Shown here: one piece after another, positions 11,397 through 20,543 of the stretch | How the letters are laid out: each line of letters begins with the position of its first letter | Position numbering within the stretch: the first letter of the stretch is position 1 | Source: Acanthamoeba sp. SK_2022b | Taxonomy: Eukaryota; Discosea; Longamoebia; Acanthamoebidae | Reading direction: 5' to 3' | Length of the DNA: 64,000 nucleotides | Assembly: GCA_027943245.1 (NCBI GenBank) | Contig: JANDJZ010000017.1 | Span: forward strand, 124,001-188,000 | Position numbers and translations under genes: made by a program | Notes under the pieces: model-generated | What the model was told of the DNA's origin: nothing | The model's input: only the letters and a program-made list of their open reading frames with translations | Databases searched by the model: none

Positions 11397-11915
11397 GGGC
11401 GAGTAGCTCACTTTATCGGTGTTGAGGGTGGGGGTGGGGGGTGCCAGTTCGTTCTCCAGTGGGCTGAGGTGGTGGTCCTGGGGTTCCAGGGCCATGTTGT
11501 CCAGGGTCTTGGTGGGGTCAGATTGGATTGTCAGTTTGCCAGAGATGGGTGTTGCTGATGTTGCAGGGGAGTTGTCTGGGATTTTGTCCAGCAGGGAGAT
11601 GATTGTGTCCATTGTTGAGTGTTTGGCAGGATGGACTTCGGTGGTTTTGTTGGTGTTGCTGTCAGGGGTGATGATCTTCTTGGTCCTACAGGCTGGTGTT
11701 GTCTTCGTGGGTGAGGTCTTCTTGGGTGTTGCGGCTGGAGTGTAGTCATTGTCGCTGATTCTGCGCTTGTGTGTGGATCCAGTCTTAGTTTTGCTGGTGG
11801 ATCTGGTCTTCAATGTGGGCTGGGTGTTGTCTGGTAAGTTGTCTGAGTTCATGGTGTGTAGAGTGAGCTGGCAAGCAGTGTAGAACAAGGTGTTTCTTGA
11901 TTTATTTATGGTCAT
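11397..11915 (-). CDS. Unknown Ser/Thr/Pro/Lys-rich protein
   Basis: An open frame of about 170 residues with a strongly biased composition (TRSTSKTKTGSTHKRRIS, TPKKTSPTKTTPACRTKK). It has no recognisable fold and looks disordered and basic. It begins exactly where the LINE endonuclease fragment ends. It could be the N-terminal part of another element ORF1 on the minus strand, or chance coding in biased sequence. Confidence 0.3.
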
Positions 11916-12750
11916 ATTCCCGCCAGCACTATCATTGGTCTCCTTGTGGTGCCGTTGGTTTTTTGGGTGGGTCTTTCGTGTTATCAGATAATTTTATGGT
12001 TTGTCATGTTTTCTTGTTTGGTACAGTGGTGATGGGTATGTTTTTATTGTTTTTTTGTGTTTTCTTTTCTTCTTTTTTTAACAGGCGTGATACCATATTT
12101 GCATCTCCCATTTTGTCCGTGCCATGGTTAGGGAGGGGTTTTGTCCTTTTTTGGGAATCTGGCCGTTGAAGTTGATGGGTGACTATCGTGTGTGATCTAG
12201 GTGTTGATTCTGGGGGGGGGGTGAGCAGTAAGGGGCTTTTGTTTTGGTATTTAATGTTGGTGTGTTAGAAGCAGGGTTAGGAGCCACGTTTTTTGCTGTG
12301 TGGAGTGGTTTGGAAGATGGGGACTAGAGGATCAAGTGGAAGGGCTGACTGAGGCCCAGCTTGCTTTGGCTTAAAGAGCACGCAAGTGCGCTCTTGGGTG
12401 AGTACCTGTATGGGTTGGTCACTGCGCAGCTGGCTTGTTCTCCTCTCGAGGCATTTTTTTTTTTCGTGAAACCATTTCCTTTATATTTAGGCTACAAGTA
12501 TAAAAATTTCTTTTAAATTTCTTGTCCACATTGGAGTGTGTATGGAGCGTGTTCATGATGTGTTGGAGGTGTGTTAGCTGGTCAAGAGTGTTTCTGACAG
12601 TTTTTTATGCCCCTTGTGTATTGGTCCACCGTTGGACACAACTGCAGAGTCACAAATTGTGAAATTACTCAGAACACATTGGTTGGTGCCAGGTATAAAA
12701 AGAACAATCAAAGGTCAGTTCGCTACCAACAACTTAAAATCTAACACACC
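11916..12750. other. Non-coding, GT-rich stretch
   Basis: The plus strand is rich in G and T with homopolymer runs (G9 near 12210, T9-T10 near 12450). It may be the 5' leader of the element that encodes the preceding minus-strand frame. No gene was recognised. Confidence 0.35.
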
Positions 12751-13468
12751 ATGTACAACGAGCACCACAAGGACAATATTGCCCATGACAATGAGCAGGA
12801 TAACATGCAACTCAAGCAGACAATAAAAGAAGAGCAAGCAGCTGCGCCCCCACTGAGTGGCAATTCGACTCTGACCTGTGTGGACCCATCAGGTCATGTG
12901 AATACTATGTATATTCTGATTCCTTTGCATGGTGGACGTCCTTGTTGGACGTTAACTGCAGTGCAGCCTTTGGTACTTCCTTTTGTACCCTTGCATATTA
13001 AATCAGATTTTATTAATTCATTGCAATGGGCAGAGTACAATTAGCACATGTGATACTCATGGCTGTGAGGAACCTGCACAAGGATCCTTCAGCAAGTGTG
13101 AACACCACGATGAGGCCCTTGAAGAACAGTGTCAACTTGTGGCTGAAATGAAGTGAGCAAAGCATAGAGAATTGATGTTGGCTGCTGTGGAAGCTACACG
13201 TCAGAAGTGGCTTGCCTTGAAGGTATACTCTTTTTCTGCCATGTATGAGCAGTTGCAGCGCAAATTGATCTAATTTGCTCTGTATTAGTTGGAAGGGCAG
13301 CATAAGAAGTCCCTCACAGCATCCTTGAAAATCGCCAAGCGTTGTGCACAACAAGAAGTTCATCTCACAGCGCAACTATCAGCTCAGAATGAATTAGAGA
13401 AGAGGATGAAGCTTGTGTGCACGATGAAGCCTGATATTCTTAAGTTGTTACTTCAAAAGCTGCAGTAG
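12751..13468 (+). pseudogene. Unknown gene with coiled coil, intron and one TGA
   Basis: A first exon begins MYNEHHKDNIAHDNEQDN. The downstream part reads CDTHGCEEPAQ, KCEHHDEALEEQCQLVAEMK, then TGA (13154), then AKHRELMLAAVEATRQKWLALK. A GT-AG intron follows (about 13221-13288, GTATAC..TTAG), and then QHKKSLTASLKIAKRCAQ up to TAG 13466. The helix-forming heptads and the clean splice signals show that this was a real gene. Its Cys/His pairs near the start of the second part could bind a metal. The function is unknown. CpG is scarce around it, and the TGA would be arginine if it came from CGA. Confidence 0.4.
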
Positions 13469-13672
13469 CTTTACTCAGCCTCTTATTTGATGTATTGATC
13501 CAATTATTTGAAAATAATCCAAAAAAATAAACAGTCTTTGGACAAAAAACAATTTATTTATTCAGTGCAGTGTGTCCAGTGTCTATGCTGAGCCTGACCA
13601 ACAATAAACCATGAGGATGCAAGTCCAGTAAGGTTTGAGTGGCAGGCATGCACAGTGTAGCTTGCCATGTAC
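13469..13672. other. Short spacer, no gene seen
   Basis: AT-rich spacer with AATAAA-like stretches near 13526 and 13550 that could serve as polyadenylation signals for the preceding gene. Confidence 0.35.
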
Positions 13673-13740
13673 TGGTCAGCCCTGAACAGCAGCCAAATAA
13701 AATCATTACAAATTCTATATAAATTCCATATGGAATGGTA
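13673..13740 (+). repeat. Dispersed repeat, partner at 32945-33013
   Basis: About 70 bases from GTACTGGTCAGCCC to ATTCCATATGGAAT match the reverse complement of 32945-33013 at high identity. At the second site the sequence is the distal part of the copia integrase frame (QPQTAAK). Confidence 0.65.
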
Positions 13741-13801
13741 CATGGGACTGGCATGGGACACCTCTCATTACTGTCTCTATGTGCCTGAGTCCTGTACTGT
13801 C

Positions 13802-14161
13802 ATGGAGTCACAGTCAGTCACCGTCCTTTCCAATGCATCCTTGTCTGGACCAGTTGCTGGAGATGCCACACCTAGTGGTATTGCGCTGGTTAGTGGTTCT
13901 CCTTCCACAAGTGGCCAGAATGACACTCCTGCAGCTCAGGAAGGGGCAGCAGCTATGGAGAGGGATGCTACCAATGCATCACATGATCTCCACTCCAACA
14001 CTGGCTTTCCTCTTATGCATGGTGGGGGGGAGGAGACATTGATGGAAGGAACTAACCCCTTCCACTTTCCTCCTGCAAGCAAGAAGCCAGCTCCTACCAA
14101 TGGCCAGGCAGAGAAACACGCCACCTACAATGAGTCCGGTCAGGTCATGCTGGAGTGGTGA
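13802..14161 (+). CDS. Unknown low-complexity protein
   Basis: An ATG-started frame of 119 codons rich in Ser, Ala, Gly and Pro (LSNASLSGPVAGDATPSG, GSPSTSGQNDTPAAQEG). It would be disordered. No domain or neighbour suggests a role. It may be a relic of a transposon protein tail. Confidence 0.25.
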   Translation: MESQSVTVLSNASLSGPVAGDATPSGIALVSGSPSTSGQNDTPAAQEGAAAMERDATNASHDLHSNTGFPLMHGGGEETLMEGTNPFHFPPASKKPAPTNGQAEKHATYNESGQVMLEW

Positions 14162-15148
14162 AGTTTATTGAGCTAGGAGGGTTCACACACGCTCTGCATT
14201 GTGGCAGCAGCGCTGTTTGATAATAAATGGTGTGTGACGCGCAACTATGTTCTAGGGTTCTTGATCTCAGCAGAAAGTTGGAGATAAGCACCAACTGTAC
14301 AACTGTAAATTGCAGGAAACCCCTAAAGCCTATTCTACTGTGGCTGTGAGGACGACTCACAGTGCAGCAGGTGTGGATAATGCCCACCAGATGGTAATAA
14401 CAAATAGGATTACCTTAGCACCTCCATCATCATCATAGAAAAAAGGTCACAATTGGGGATGACAAAGATGGAAAGCCAAGGAGGTGAACAAACCCACCAT
14501 TGGGCATGGAACTGAGCAGCTGATAGGCTTGTGACCATTCACCTGATGTGTGGAAAGCCTTGTCTCACAGAATGGGAACACCAACAGCATAATTGAAGAA
14601 GTGGAGGACATGGCGTTAAGAGTTGGCCAACCAAGAATTCCAGTCCCACCGTCCCAACCAAGTTCCACAACACCTGACTGAACAGCAATATAAGCAGGAG
14701 GTAATGTTCAGGAATTGAAGGAGAGAGAGTGAAGAAAAGCTCTGTGTTGCAGAGTTCCAATCTGAAGTGCACCAGATTTAATTCTGTGATATTTGTAACA
14801 CTGCAGGTATGCATAACATGGGACACAAAACAAGTATTGGGGATATGTATTGTGAAGACTAGCTGACATAAAAACAGCCAGAAATGGACTTGGCCAAAAT
14901 CCGAAGAAAAAGGTTAGGGAAATGGATGATCAAATCAAAAATTTGTGAACTGACTGACCATCCGATGTGCACTGGATTGTCAATGGACAAGATTAATTAT
15001 AATAGTACTTTATTGTTAAAGACCCTGTGGATAGATGTCCCCTGAATTGATTGGGCATGAGACAAAGAGTAAAGGTGGTAGTCCACAACAAAGTTGGCCT
15101 ATCAAACGTTTGTGCAGACAGGGCAGGGCCATTAAAAGAGAGTTGGTG
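14162..15148. other. Accessory DNA without a recognised gene
   Basis: Only short frames occur on both strands and no motif was recognised. The stretch is CpG-poor. Confidence 0.4.
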
Positions 15149-15214
15149 TAGGTAGCATCATTACCTGCTCCTCCTACAGCTATCACTACTACCACTACTA
15201 CACCAACCACCATC

Positions 15215-15592
15215 ATGACCACCAAGGCAACTTTCCTTGAGCTTCCAGCCACCATAGAGGCAATGCCCACCAAGGAGCTGGTGATGTGGTGCAAGCAGCA
15301 CTGGAGTACCATCAAGCGCAAAAACATTAAGGCCAAGAACCTCAACACTCTCTGCACCAAGTTCAACCTGAAGAACCACCTTTGAGGAAAAGGCTGGCTG
15401 CCAGACCAAGAGGAAGCATGAATCATTGAAGGATGGGCAGAAGGAGGAGGAGGAGAGGAGGAGGAGGAGGTGGAAGAGCCTGGTCCAACTGAGTTGGTTC
15501 TCCCAGATCGATCCTTGCCTGTCAAGGACAGGGCTGCATTCTTGCTCCACTACTCCCTGGAACAACTCAGTACGATTTTCTCATATTTTCTC
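15215..15592 (+). pseudogene. Unknown gene with two in-frame TGA codons
   Basis: One frame reads MTTKATFLELPATIEAMPTK, then ELVMWCKQHWSTIKRKNIKA, a TGA at 15383, GKGWLPDQEEA, a TGA at 15419, IIEGWAEGGG, an acidic Glu run and VLPDRSLPVKDRAAFLLHYS. No TAA or TAG interrupts it. Read as arginine (decayed CGA) the two TGA codons give a natural protein. The function is not recognised. The Glu run comes from a GAG microsatellite at about 15447-15474. Confidence 0.4.
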
Positions 15593-15642
15593 TGTTTTTC
15601 CTTAAAATTTATTGTTTTTCTAATCCAACGCATATGCGTTAC

Positions 15643-16315
15643 TCAACCTCACCATCGTTGGTGATCCAAACCTGGCGTGCCTCTATATATGAGGAGCTCT
15701 TCTCCATAATGATCTCTAACATTGACGCTAGAATGAGTAACACTGGTCTCTGATATCTGATTGAGAAAAAGTGTGGGAATTTCAAAACCTGCACAGAAGG
15801 CCTGGACAAGTCGACTTGTCTCCTACTCCCTTGGATGATCATCAGGTTCAAGTTCAAAGCCCAACACAACAAGGCCCTCCTCCTCAACGGTGAAGCCCCT
15901 CCCAAGAAAACACAACACACACTAATGCAAACACCCCATTCCACACCACCAACACAGGGAAGAAACCATTCTTGGGACGCCATCTCACCCCCCTCACAGT
16001 CACCATCCCTCTCACCAACACAGAGAAAGCAGCCAGAGAGAGGAAGAGAGATAATGTGGCCTCAGAAAGGACCAACCATGCAGCCAAACAGCAAGCAAAC
16101 CATGGAGCCATGACCAAAAGATATGCAGCCAGAGAAGAAGCAAGAAGGCGCCAACTGGCAGAGGCCCAACAGCGCCTACACAACTTCAGAGAACTGGCAT
16201 AGCAGCACCAAACTCAATAAAAACACATTCCTCATCCTCATTGCTGTTCTCATCCTGAACCTCATCACTCCAGCCAATGGAGCCTCCACACAAACATCAG
16301 GAAACAACACAACAT
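15643..16315 (+). repeat. Segment duplicated at 10172-10858 (copy 2)
   Basis: Second copy of the LINE 5' segment. It lacks about 12 bases near its start compared with copy 1, and at 16315 it runs on without the internal deletion that copy 1 has. It is therefore the better guide to the original LINE order. Confidence 0.8.
15972..16202 (+). CDS. Basic coiled-coil protein of the LINE 5' region (copy 2)
   Basis: Seventy-six residues nearly identical to the frame at 10516-10746 (TEKAARERKRDNVASERTN, AAREEARRRQLAEAQQRL). The frame is kept in both copies although many third positions differ, which argues that it was once under selection. An ORF1-like RNA-binding coiled coil is the likely role, by position only. 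Confidence 0.4.
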   Translation: MGRHLTPLTVTIPLTNTEKAARERKRDNVASERTNHAAKQQANHGAMTKRYAAREEARRRQLAEAQQRLHNFRELA

Positions 16316-16514
16316 CACACATGCACCAAAGTGATCACCTCAACCTCATACATACAATAAAACACCCAATCACGCAGCAATACTGTCACCATGCAAAACA
16401 GATAAGAAAAAGCGACAAAATCCCTCAAAAATAAAACACCAAACCACCTACACCCACTGTACCCGCCTTTCACGCCACTGCCCCACACCACAACATATCT
16501 TAGCCCTCACCCTC

Positions 16515-17055
16515 ATGATACTAATACACCTCCCAACAGCACCGGCAACCCAATGGATCGAAATTGACTACAACTCTATGCCAACCAAACTACAACTACT
16601 AGGACAAAGCCTCTGCATCACCCTGGCCACGATAAACATAAACAGAAGACCATCTGCCATCAAGGAAGCTTACCACTTAATGACCAAAAGAAACTGGGAC
16701 ATAGTCTTACTTCAAGAAACAGTCAAAAACAAACTAACTCAACACCCCATACACAACACAATCAGAAAACAACTCGCAAACAAGATTATCTTCAACTCTG
16801 CCAAACAAGAAACACTCAATGAAAAAAGACACAAAAAACTGAAAAAAAGGCTAGACAAAAAACTACAACTGGGCACAATCAGCAAAGAACAACACGCCAG
16901 AGAAATAAACTTCATTCAAAATGAAACAGCTGACCCCCAAGGGGGACAAGCCTTCCTCATAAAGCCCAACCTCTTCCAACAAATCATCCCACACAAAATC
17001 CAAAAAGCTACTAGCACTCCCAAGAAACACTCCAAAAAAAAGGCTATCCACTCTA
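16515..17055 (+). pseudogene. LINE endonuclease fragment, N-terminal half
   Basis: The frame carries LATININRRPSAIKEA and WDIVLLQETVKNK, the TxNIN and LQET motifs that open APE-type endonucleases. The sequence then ends abruptly at about 17055, where viral-type sequence in the opposite orientation begins. The later motifs (GDLN, SDH) are absent here but present at 10860-11396 and 31154-31975. Confidence 0.7.
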
Positions 17056-17466
17056 TCCCTGAACATCAACAAAGTTGTTGTTCGTCTGGAATCCAGTCTG
17101 AGCAGGGTGTTCAAGCAGAACCATCTGCTTTTCAATGTGGCAAACAGGATACATCGCCTTGGTGCTGAAGAGCTTTGAGTCAAAGTTGTCAGCGCCATGT
17201 TTGAACCGAGTGACAGTCAAATCAACATGGAATCCAGACTGAAGTGACCTGTTTTGCTCATCCAACAGTTCATAATTGGCAATCGCCATGAAAGCGGTCA
17301 GACCAGTGCCGCTCAGTGAGGTGCGAAGACCGAACCACATGTAGGGCACACAACCATTGAGTGATTGAAGCTGAAGAGTGAAGTGTTGCCTGAAGTCATG
17401 GCGATGCTGTGGCGCTGAGTGACAGTGTTCAGGAACTTCCATGACAAAGTATTTCCCAGAGAGTGT
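17053..17466 (-). pseudogene. Candidate C-terminal fragment of a viral major capsid protein
   Basis: On the minus strand the frame reads YMWFGLRTSLSGTGLTAF, then IANYELLDEQNRSL, GFHVDLTVTRFKHGADNFDS and YPVCHIEKQMVLLEHP. A hydrophobic strand followed by an 'I..Y.LLD..N.SL' turn is seen near the C-terminus of double-jelly-roll capsid proteins of Polintons and virophages. The upstream part is missing: a TAA lies in frame just before it, and another gene occupies the opposite strand. This is a family guess from pattern and context. A structure prediction would decide it. Confidence 0.35.
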
Positions 17467-17498
17467 TTACAATCTCTGCGCTCAATCCCAACTATATC

Positions 17499-17942
17499 AT
17501 GGAGGACATGAAGATGTGGCCAATGCCCATGCATGAATTCAAGGCTCATTTCCTGCAACTACACATTGATTTTGGCGTGCTGATGAAACTGCTAGAAAAC
17601 ATCACGCTGTTGCAGCCCAGGCTTGCACTGGCCAAGATGCCGTTTGACACACTATTTGAGATGCCCACCAAGTCAAGGAAATGCTGACAACGATGCAAGG
17701 GTCACAAGGGAAAACTAGAGCCACAGAGGCATGAGTTTGAGCAACTGTCGCCACAGGGTAAGGAGAAGGTGCTTGAGCAACAAGAAGAAATTGTTGACAA
17801 CATTCTTGATACAACTTATGCGCCCAATGAGTATGCAATGGTAGATGAATCACAACTGGATGCGATGCAGCTGATGGAACACTGGTTAACTCCTACCACA
17901 CCTCACCACAGAGGACTATTCCATGAGGTAACAAAGGACTAA
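17499..17942 (+). pseudogene. Unknown viral-region gene with an in-frame TGA
   Basis: The frame starts MEDMKMWPMPMHEFKAHF and runs to a TGA at 17685 after PTKSRKC. It continues in the same frame as QRCKGHKGKLEPQ, LEQQEEIVDNILDTTYAP and LMEHWLTPTTPHHRG to TAA 17940. At 147 codons it has an acidic second half and no known domain. The nearby genes are viral, so a small virion or regulatory protein is possible. The TGA is the only break. Confidence 0.4.
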
Positions 17943-17972
17943 AAAAAAGATGATTTATTGTCTAACCACTGC

Positions 17973-18179
17973 TTATTTTTTGGCCACATGGTTCTTTTTG
18001 GCAGCGGTCTTCTTACCACCTTTATGCCCAGCTATAGCCTTGGCCGTGGAGTCGCCAAACTTCTTGTGATAGGCTACACTGGCCTCTTTGATACAAGATG
18101 ACCACATCTTAGTTGGGTGCTTCTTTTGAATATCCTTGGTGTGGTCAACGATCCACTTGAGTGTGGTCTGTCCCTTCAT
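17973..18179 (-). CDS. Small basic viral-type protein (68 aa)
   Basis: Starts MKGQTTLKWIVDHTKDIQKK, then MWSSCIKEASVAYHKKFG, and ends in a Lys-rich tail (KGGKKTAAKKNHVAKK). A short helical domain followed by a basic tail suggests a DNA-binding or DNA-condensing protein. Small proteins with a W..CI..AS..Y pattern occur in large and small DNA viruses of protists. It has ATG, TAA and no breaks. Its spacing to the protease downstream is about 250 bases, with a repeat cluster between. The role is inferred from composition. Confidence 0.55.
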   Translation of the reverse strand: MKGQTTLKWIVDHTKDIQKKHPTKMWSSCIKEASVAYHKKFGDSTAKAIAGHKGGKKTAAKKNHVAKK

Positions 18180-18323
18180 GATTTAAGCTTGTTACCCGTG
18201 AGCATTGTGAAAGGACAGGCCATTATCTATATATTTCTATTAATTTTATGTTGCTGTTATATGCTGCCACTTTTATAGGTTATCAGGGGATAACTGCTGG
18301 CCGGCCTTACTGTGCAGACTTTG

Positions 18324-18392
18324 ATCCTGCCGATTTATGATTTATCCTGCCGATTTATCCTGACATCCTGCCGCGGCAGAATCATCCTGCCG
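18324..18392. repeat. Four ATCCTGCCG repeats at 19-21 bp spacing, with a palindrome
   Basis: ATCCTGCCG starts at 18324, 18344, 18365 and 18384, so the copies are 20, 21 and 19 bp apart. The third runs into the perfect 12-bp palindrome CTGCCGCGGCAG (18368-18379). A GGCCGGCC palindrome sits at 18299. The cluster lies between the small basic gene and the 3' end of the protease. Regular iterons plus a palindrome resemble a protein-binding array such as a replication origin, a packaging site or a termination region. No such function is shown. Confidence 0.6.
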
Positions 18393-18426
18393 AATTTACA
18401 AGCTAGTGGTAGCTCGTGCGGGTCCT

Positions 18427-19119
18427 TTAATCTAACAATGCCCGCAGCCGCGCAAGAATCCCCGGTTGGCGAGTGATCGGTTTCATGATGGCCGACCACG
18501 CCTCGTAAATACAGTCGTAATCCTCATATGGAAGCAGACCATACCCAACGTCACCCCATGTTTCACCCCAGGAATTCTTGAAAATGAACCCGCGTGTATT
18601 ATAGCCGGTGATCGTCACTGCATGCCCAGTCGGGCTATTGTCATAGGTGCCCTTCCAGAATTCGGCCGTGCTGTTGTACATAGGCAACGCAAAATAAACA
18701 GGCCCCGACTCGATCAGCGCACGCTTGACTCCATCGATGGTACTCAGTCGTGCATACCCGGTAATCACATGTTTGCGCGCACTCGTGTACGCATGCCGCG
18801 ATGGCTTGCCGGCCATCCCATATGGGTGTAGTTCCTCTGTGGCCACGCCCATTTGCTTCATTATGTCAAACACATTGCGGCCATACATGCCGACGGTTGT
18901 CCCCCTGTGGTAATATATAAACTCGGGACTCAACTCTGTCCTGTGATGGTACTCGGCAATGGCCGCACTGGTGAAGGCCGCGCATGTGCCGCGCTGACCC
19001 TGATCACGGACACTGTTGACGCAGAGCGAGAACTCGGACGGTAGTTCCAGGCTGCCCCGCGCGCTTGCTAGTTGCTCATAGATCAAATCACGATCATCTC
19101 GCGGACTGATTAATGCCAT
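18427..19119 (-). CDS. Papain-like (C1A) cysteine protease of the viral element
   Basis: Start chosen at MALISPRDD (19119), directly behind the AT-rich divergent promoter; an upstream in-frame ATG at 19179 would run across it. The 230-residue protein has the C1A signature: SVRDQGQRGTCAAF with the nucleophile Cys at about residue 46 and the oxyanion Gln at about 40-42, GHAVTITGY with His at about 166, and FKNSWGETWG with Asn at about 182. It has no signal peptide and no long propeptide, so it probably acts inside the cell or virion, perhaps in capsid maturation. Most virophages and Polinton-like viruses use a Ulp1/adenain-type protease instead, so a C1A enzyme is unusual. CpG content is normal and the frame is intact. 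Confidence 0.85.
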   Translation of the reverse strand: MALISPRDDRDLIYEQLASARGSLELPSEFSLCVNSVRDQGQRGTCAAFTSAAIAEYHHRTELSPEFIYYHRGTTVGMYGRNVFDIMKQMGVATEELHPYGMAGKPSRHAYTSARKHVITGYARLSTIDGVKRALIESGPVYFALPMYNSTAEFWKGTYDNSPTGHAVTITGYNTRGFIFKNSWGETWGDVGYGLLPYEDYDCIYEAWSAIMKPITRQPGILARLRALLD

Positions 19120-19172
19120 TATTTTGCAAGGATATTTTATCTTCGCGTATATATATAAACACACATATAAAA
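19120..19172. promoter_or_regulatory. Divergent AT-rich promoter between protease and fibre genes
   Basis: The 53 bases between the two start codons contain GTATATATATAAAC and ATATAAAA on the plus strand and ATATTTTATC on the other, so each gene has a TATA-like box within about 30 bases of its ATG. Very short AT-rich leaders are common in protist DNA viruses. Confidence 0.55.
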
Positions 19173-20386
19173 ATGTCACTAGAAAAAAGAAGTATCAATG
19201 GGAACCTCAGCCTGGACATATCCCATACCTTGCTCACGGACATAGGCGCGCGCACGCATGTCCAACTGGAGGCTGATATCACCGCGGTCAGCAATGATAT
19301 CAGCGTGATCAATGACAATATCGTCACGATCAATGACAATATTGTGACAATCAACACTGATTTGGCCAGTAAAGAAGCCATCGTGGCAAAGGATCAACCG
19401 GATGGATATGCAGGTCTCGGCGAGACAGGTCTCATAGCTGTTACTCAGTTGCCTCTGGCGACTTCAACCACTCTCGGCGCGATTTATGGCTCGACACAAG
19501 GCGGTGGCAATTCCAACATATGTTTCGGCTATGATTCCGCCCCAAAAATTGGCGGTGGCGCCCAGTTTACTACTGCGATGGGGTATGGCGTGATGCTTAC
19601 AACTGGGGCAAGTGCGTGTTGGCATGATTCCGCGTTTGGCGCTGGAGTACAGGCCAACTATGTAACTGGCACTTACAACTCGGCTTTTGGTTCTGAGGCG
19701 GGCGATACTCTAACAAACGGCTCCAACAATGTATTCATTGGAGGCGCCTCTGACACAAACGCCGCCACTAGCTCAGGCAGAATTGCGCTTGGTTATGCTG
19801 CTATTGCCAAGGCTGATAACGAGTTTGCCGCACCGGCGATTACTCAGATTCGAGCTAAAGGTCTCTCCAATATTGCGCCAGCAGGTTATTCCAAAATGAT
19901 GTATGACACGACTAACAAAATCATGCGGCCTATGCGCGGTGGTGATTTCTGGGCTGCAGAAGTCCAAACAGAATATACACAGGCGCTGACTTCGGGTACC
20001 GGCTCTGCATTTATAGGCTCGCTAGTACCATTGTACGGGAGCACAGCATCTTGGTTATCAGCGGGTGCAAGCACAATCACCATCCCAAGCGGCTTCCCCA
20101 ATCTTGGCATCTGGGAAGTTACTGTGAGCGCTTATATTACCACGACTTCGTTAGTGACTGCGCTATCACTTGAGATTCTTTGCGGCGCAACAGTTTTCGC
20201 GCGGTATGAGACTGTAGTTACCTCAACCCAATGGATTAGTCGTGGCGGCTCACACTTGGTACAATTGACTCCGGTCAGACTATCAACATGCGACTTGGCT
20301 GGACCACAACCAGGGCTACTTCTTCAATAATTAAGCCTAATTCTACGTATATTCACCTGATATATCTCGGCGTGGGGGCGTTGTAA
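19173..20386 (+). pseudogene. Fibre-like protein with coiled-coil stalk and beta-rich head; late frameshift
   Basis: The protein starts MSLEKRSINGNLSL. Residues about 25-70 hold repeats of the type INDNIVTINDNIVTI, a trimeric coiled-coil stalk. A Gly/Ala/Ser/Asn-rich region with repeated 'AxGxxA' turns follows (AMGYGVMLTTGAS, SAFGSEAGDTLTNGSNNVFI), like YadA-type or phage-tail beta-prisms. The end resembles a C1q/TNF-like globular head (GIWEVTVSAYI). The long frame ends at 20330, but the typical last strands are found in another frame after 20272 (IYLGVGAL, stop at 20384-20386), so one base is missing in a CCGG context. This is either a late mutation or a sequencing error. The likely role is receptor binding at the virion surface. 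Confidence 0.6.
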
Positions 20387-20427
20387 ATACATAATTATTT
20401 TATGATCATTAATTTTTTATGCTTTAA

Positions 20428-20525
20428 GCTTGGGCAGGGTACCACTCGCCCCTGTAAACCCGCAGAAAAGACCACTTACCTAAAGCATGAATTGTGTCCA
20501 CACCAAAGATGCTTGGCAACAAAGT
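20428..20525 (+). repeat. piggyBac left terminal inverted repeat
   Basis: The first 76 bases match the right end with two changes (T/C at 20453 and G/A in the TAAAGCATG stretch). A short indel then precedes a further matching block up to about 20525. Confidence 0.9.
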
Positions 20526-20543
20526 GCAAAAATAGCAGGGTGA

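Noticed and set aside
18324..18392. CRISPR array
   Set aside because: The repeats are only 9 bp with 10-12 bp gaps, in a eukaryotic context without cas genes.
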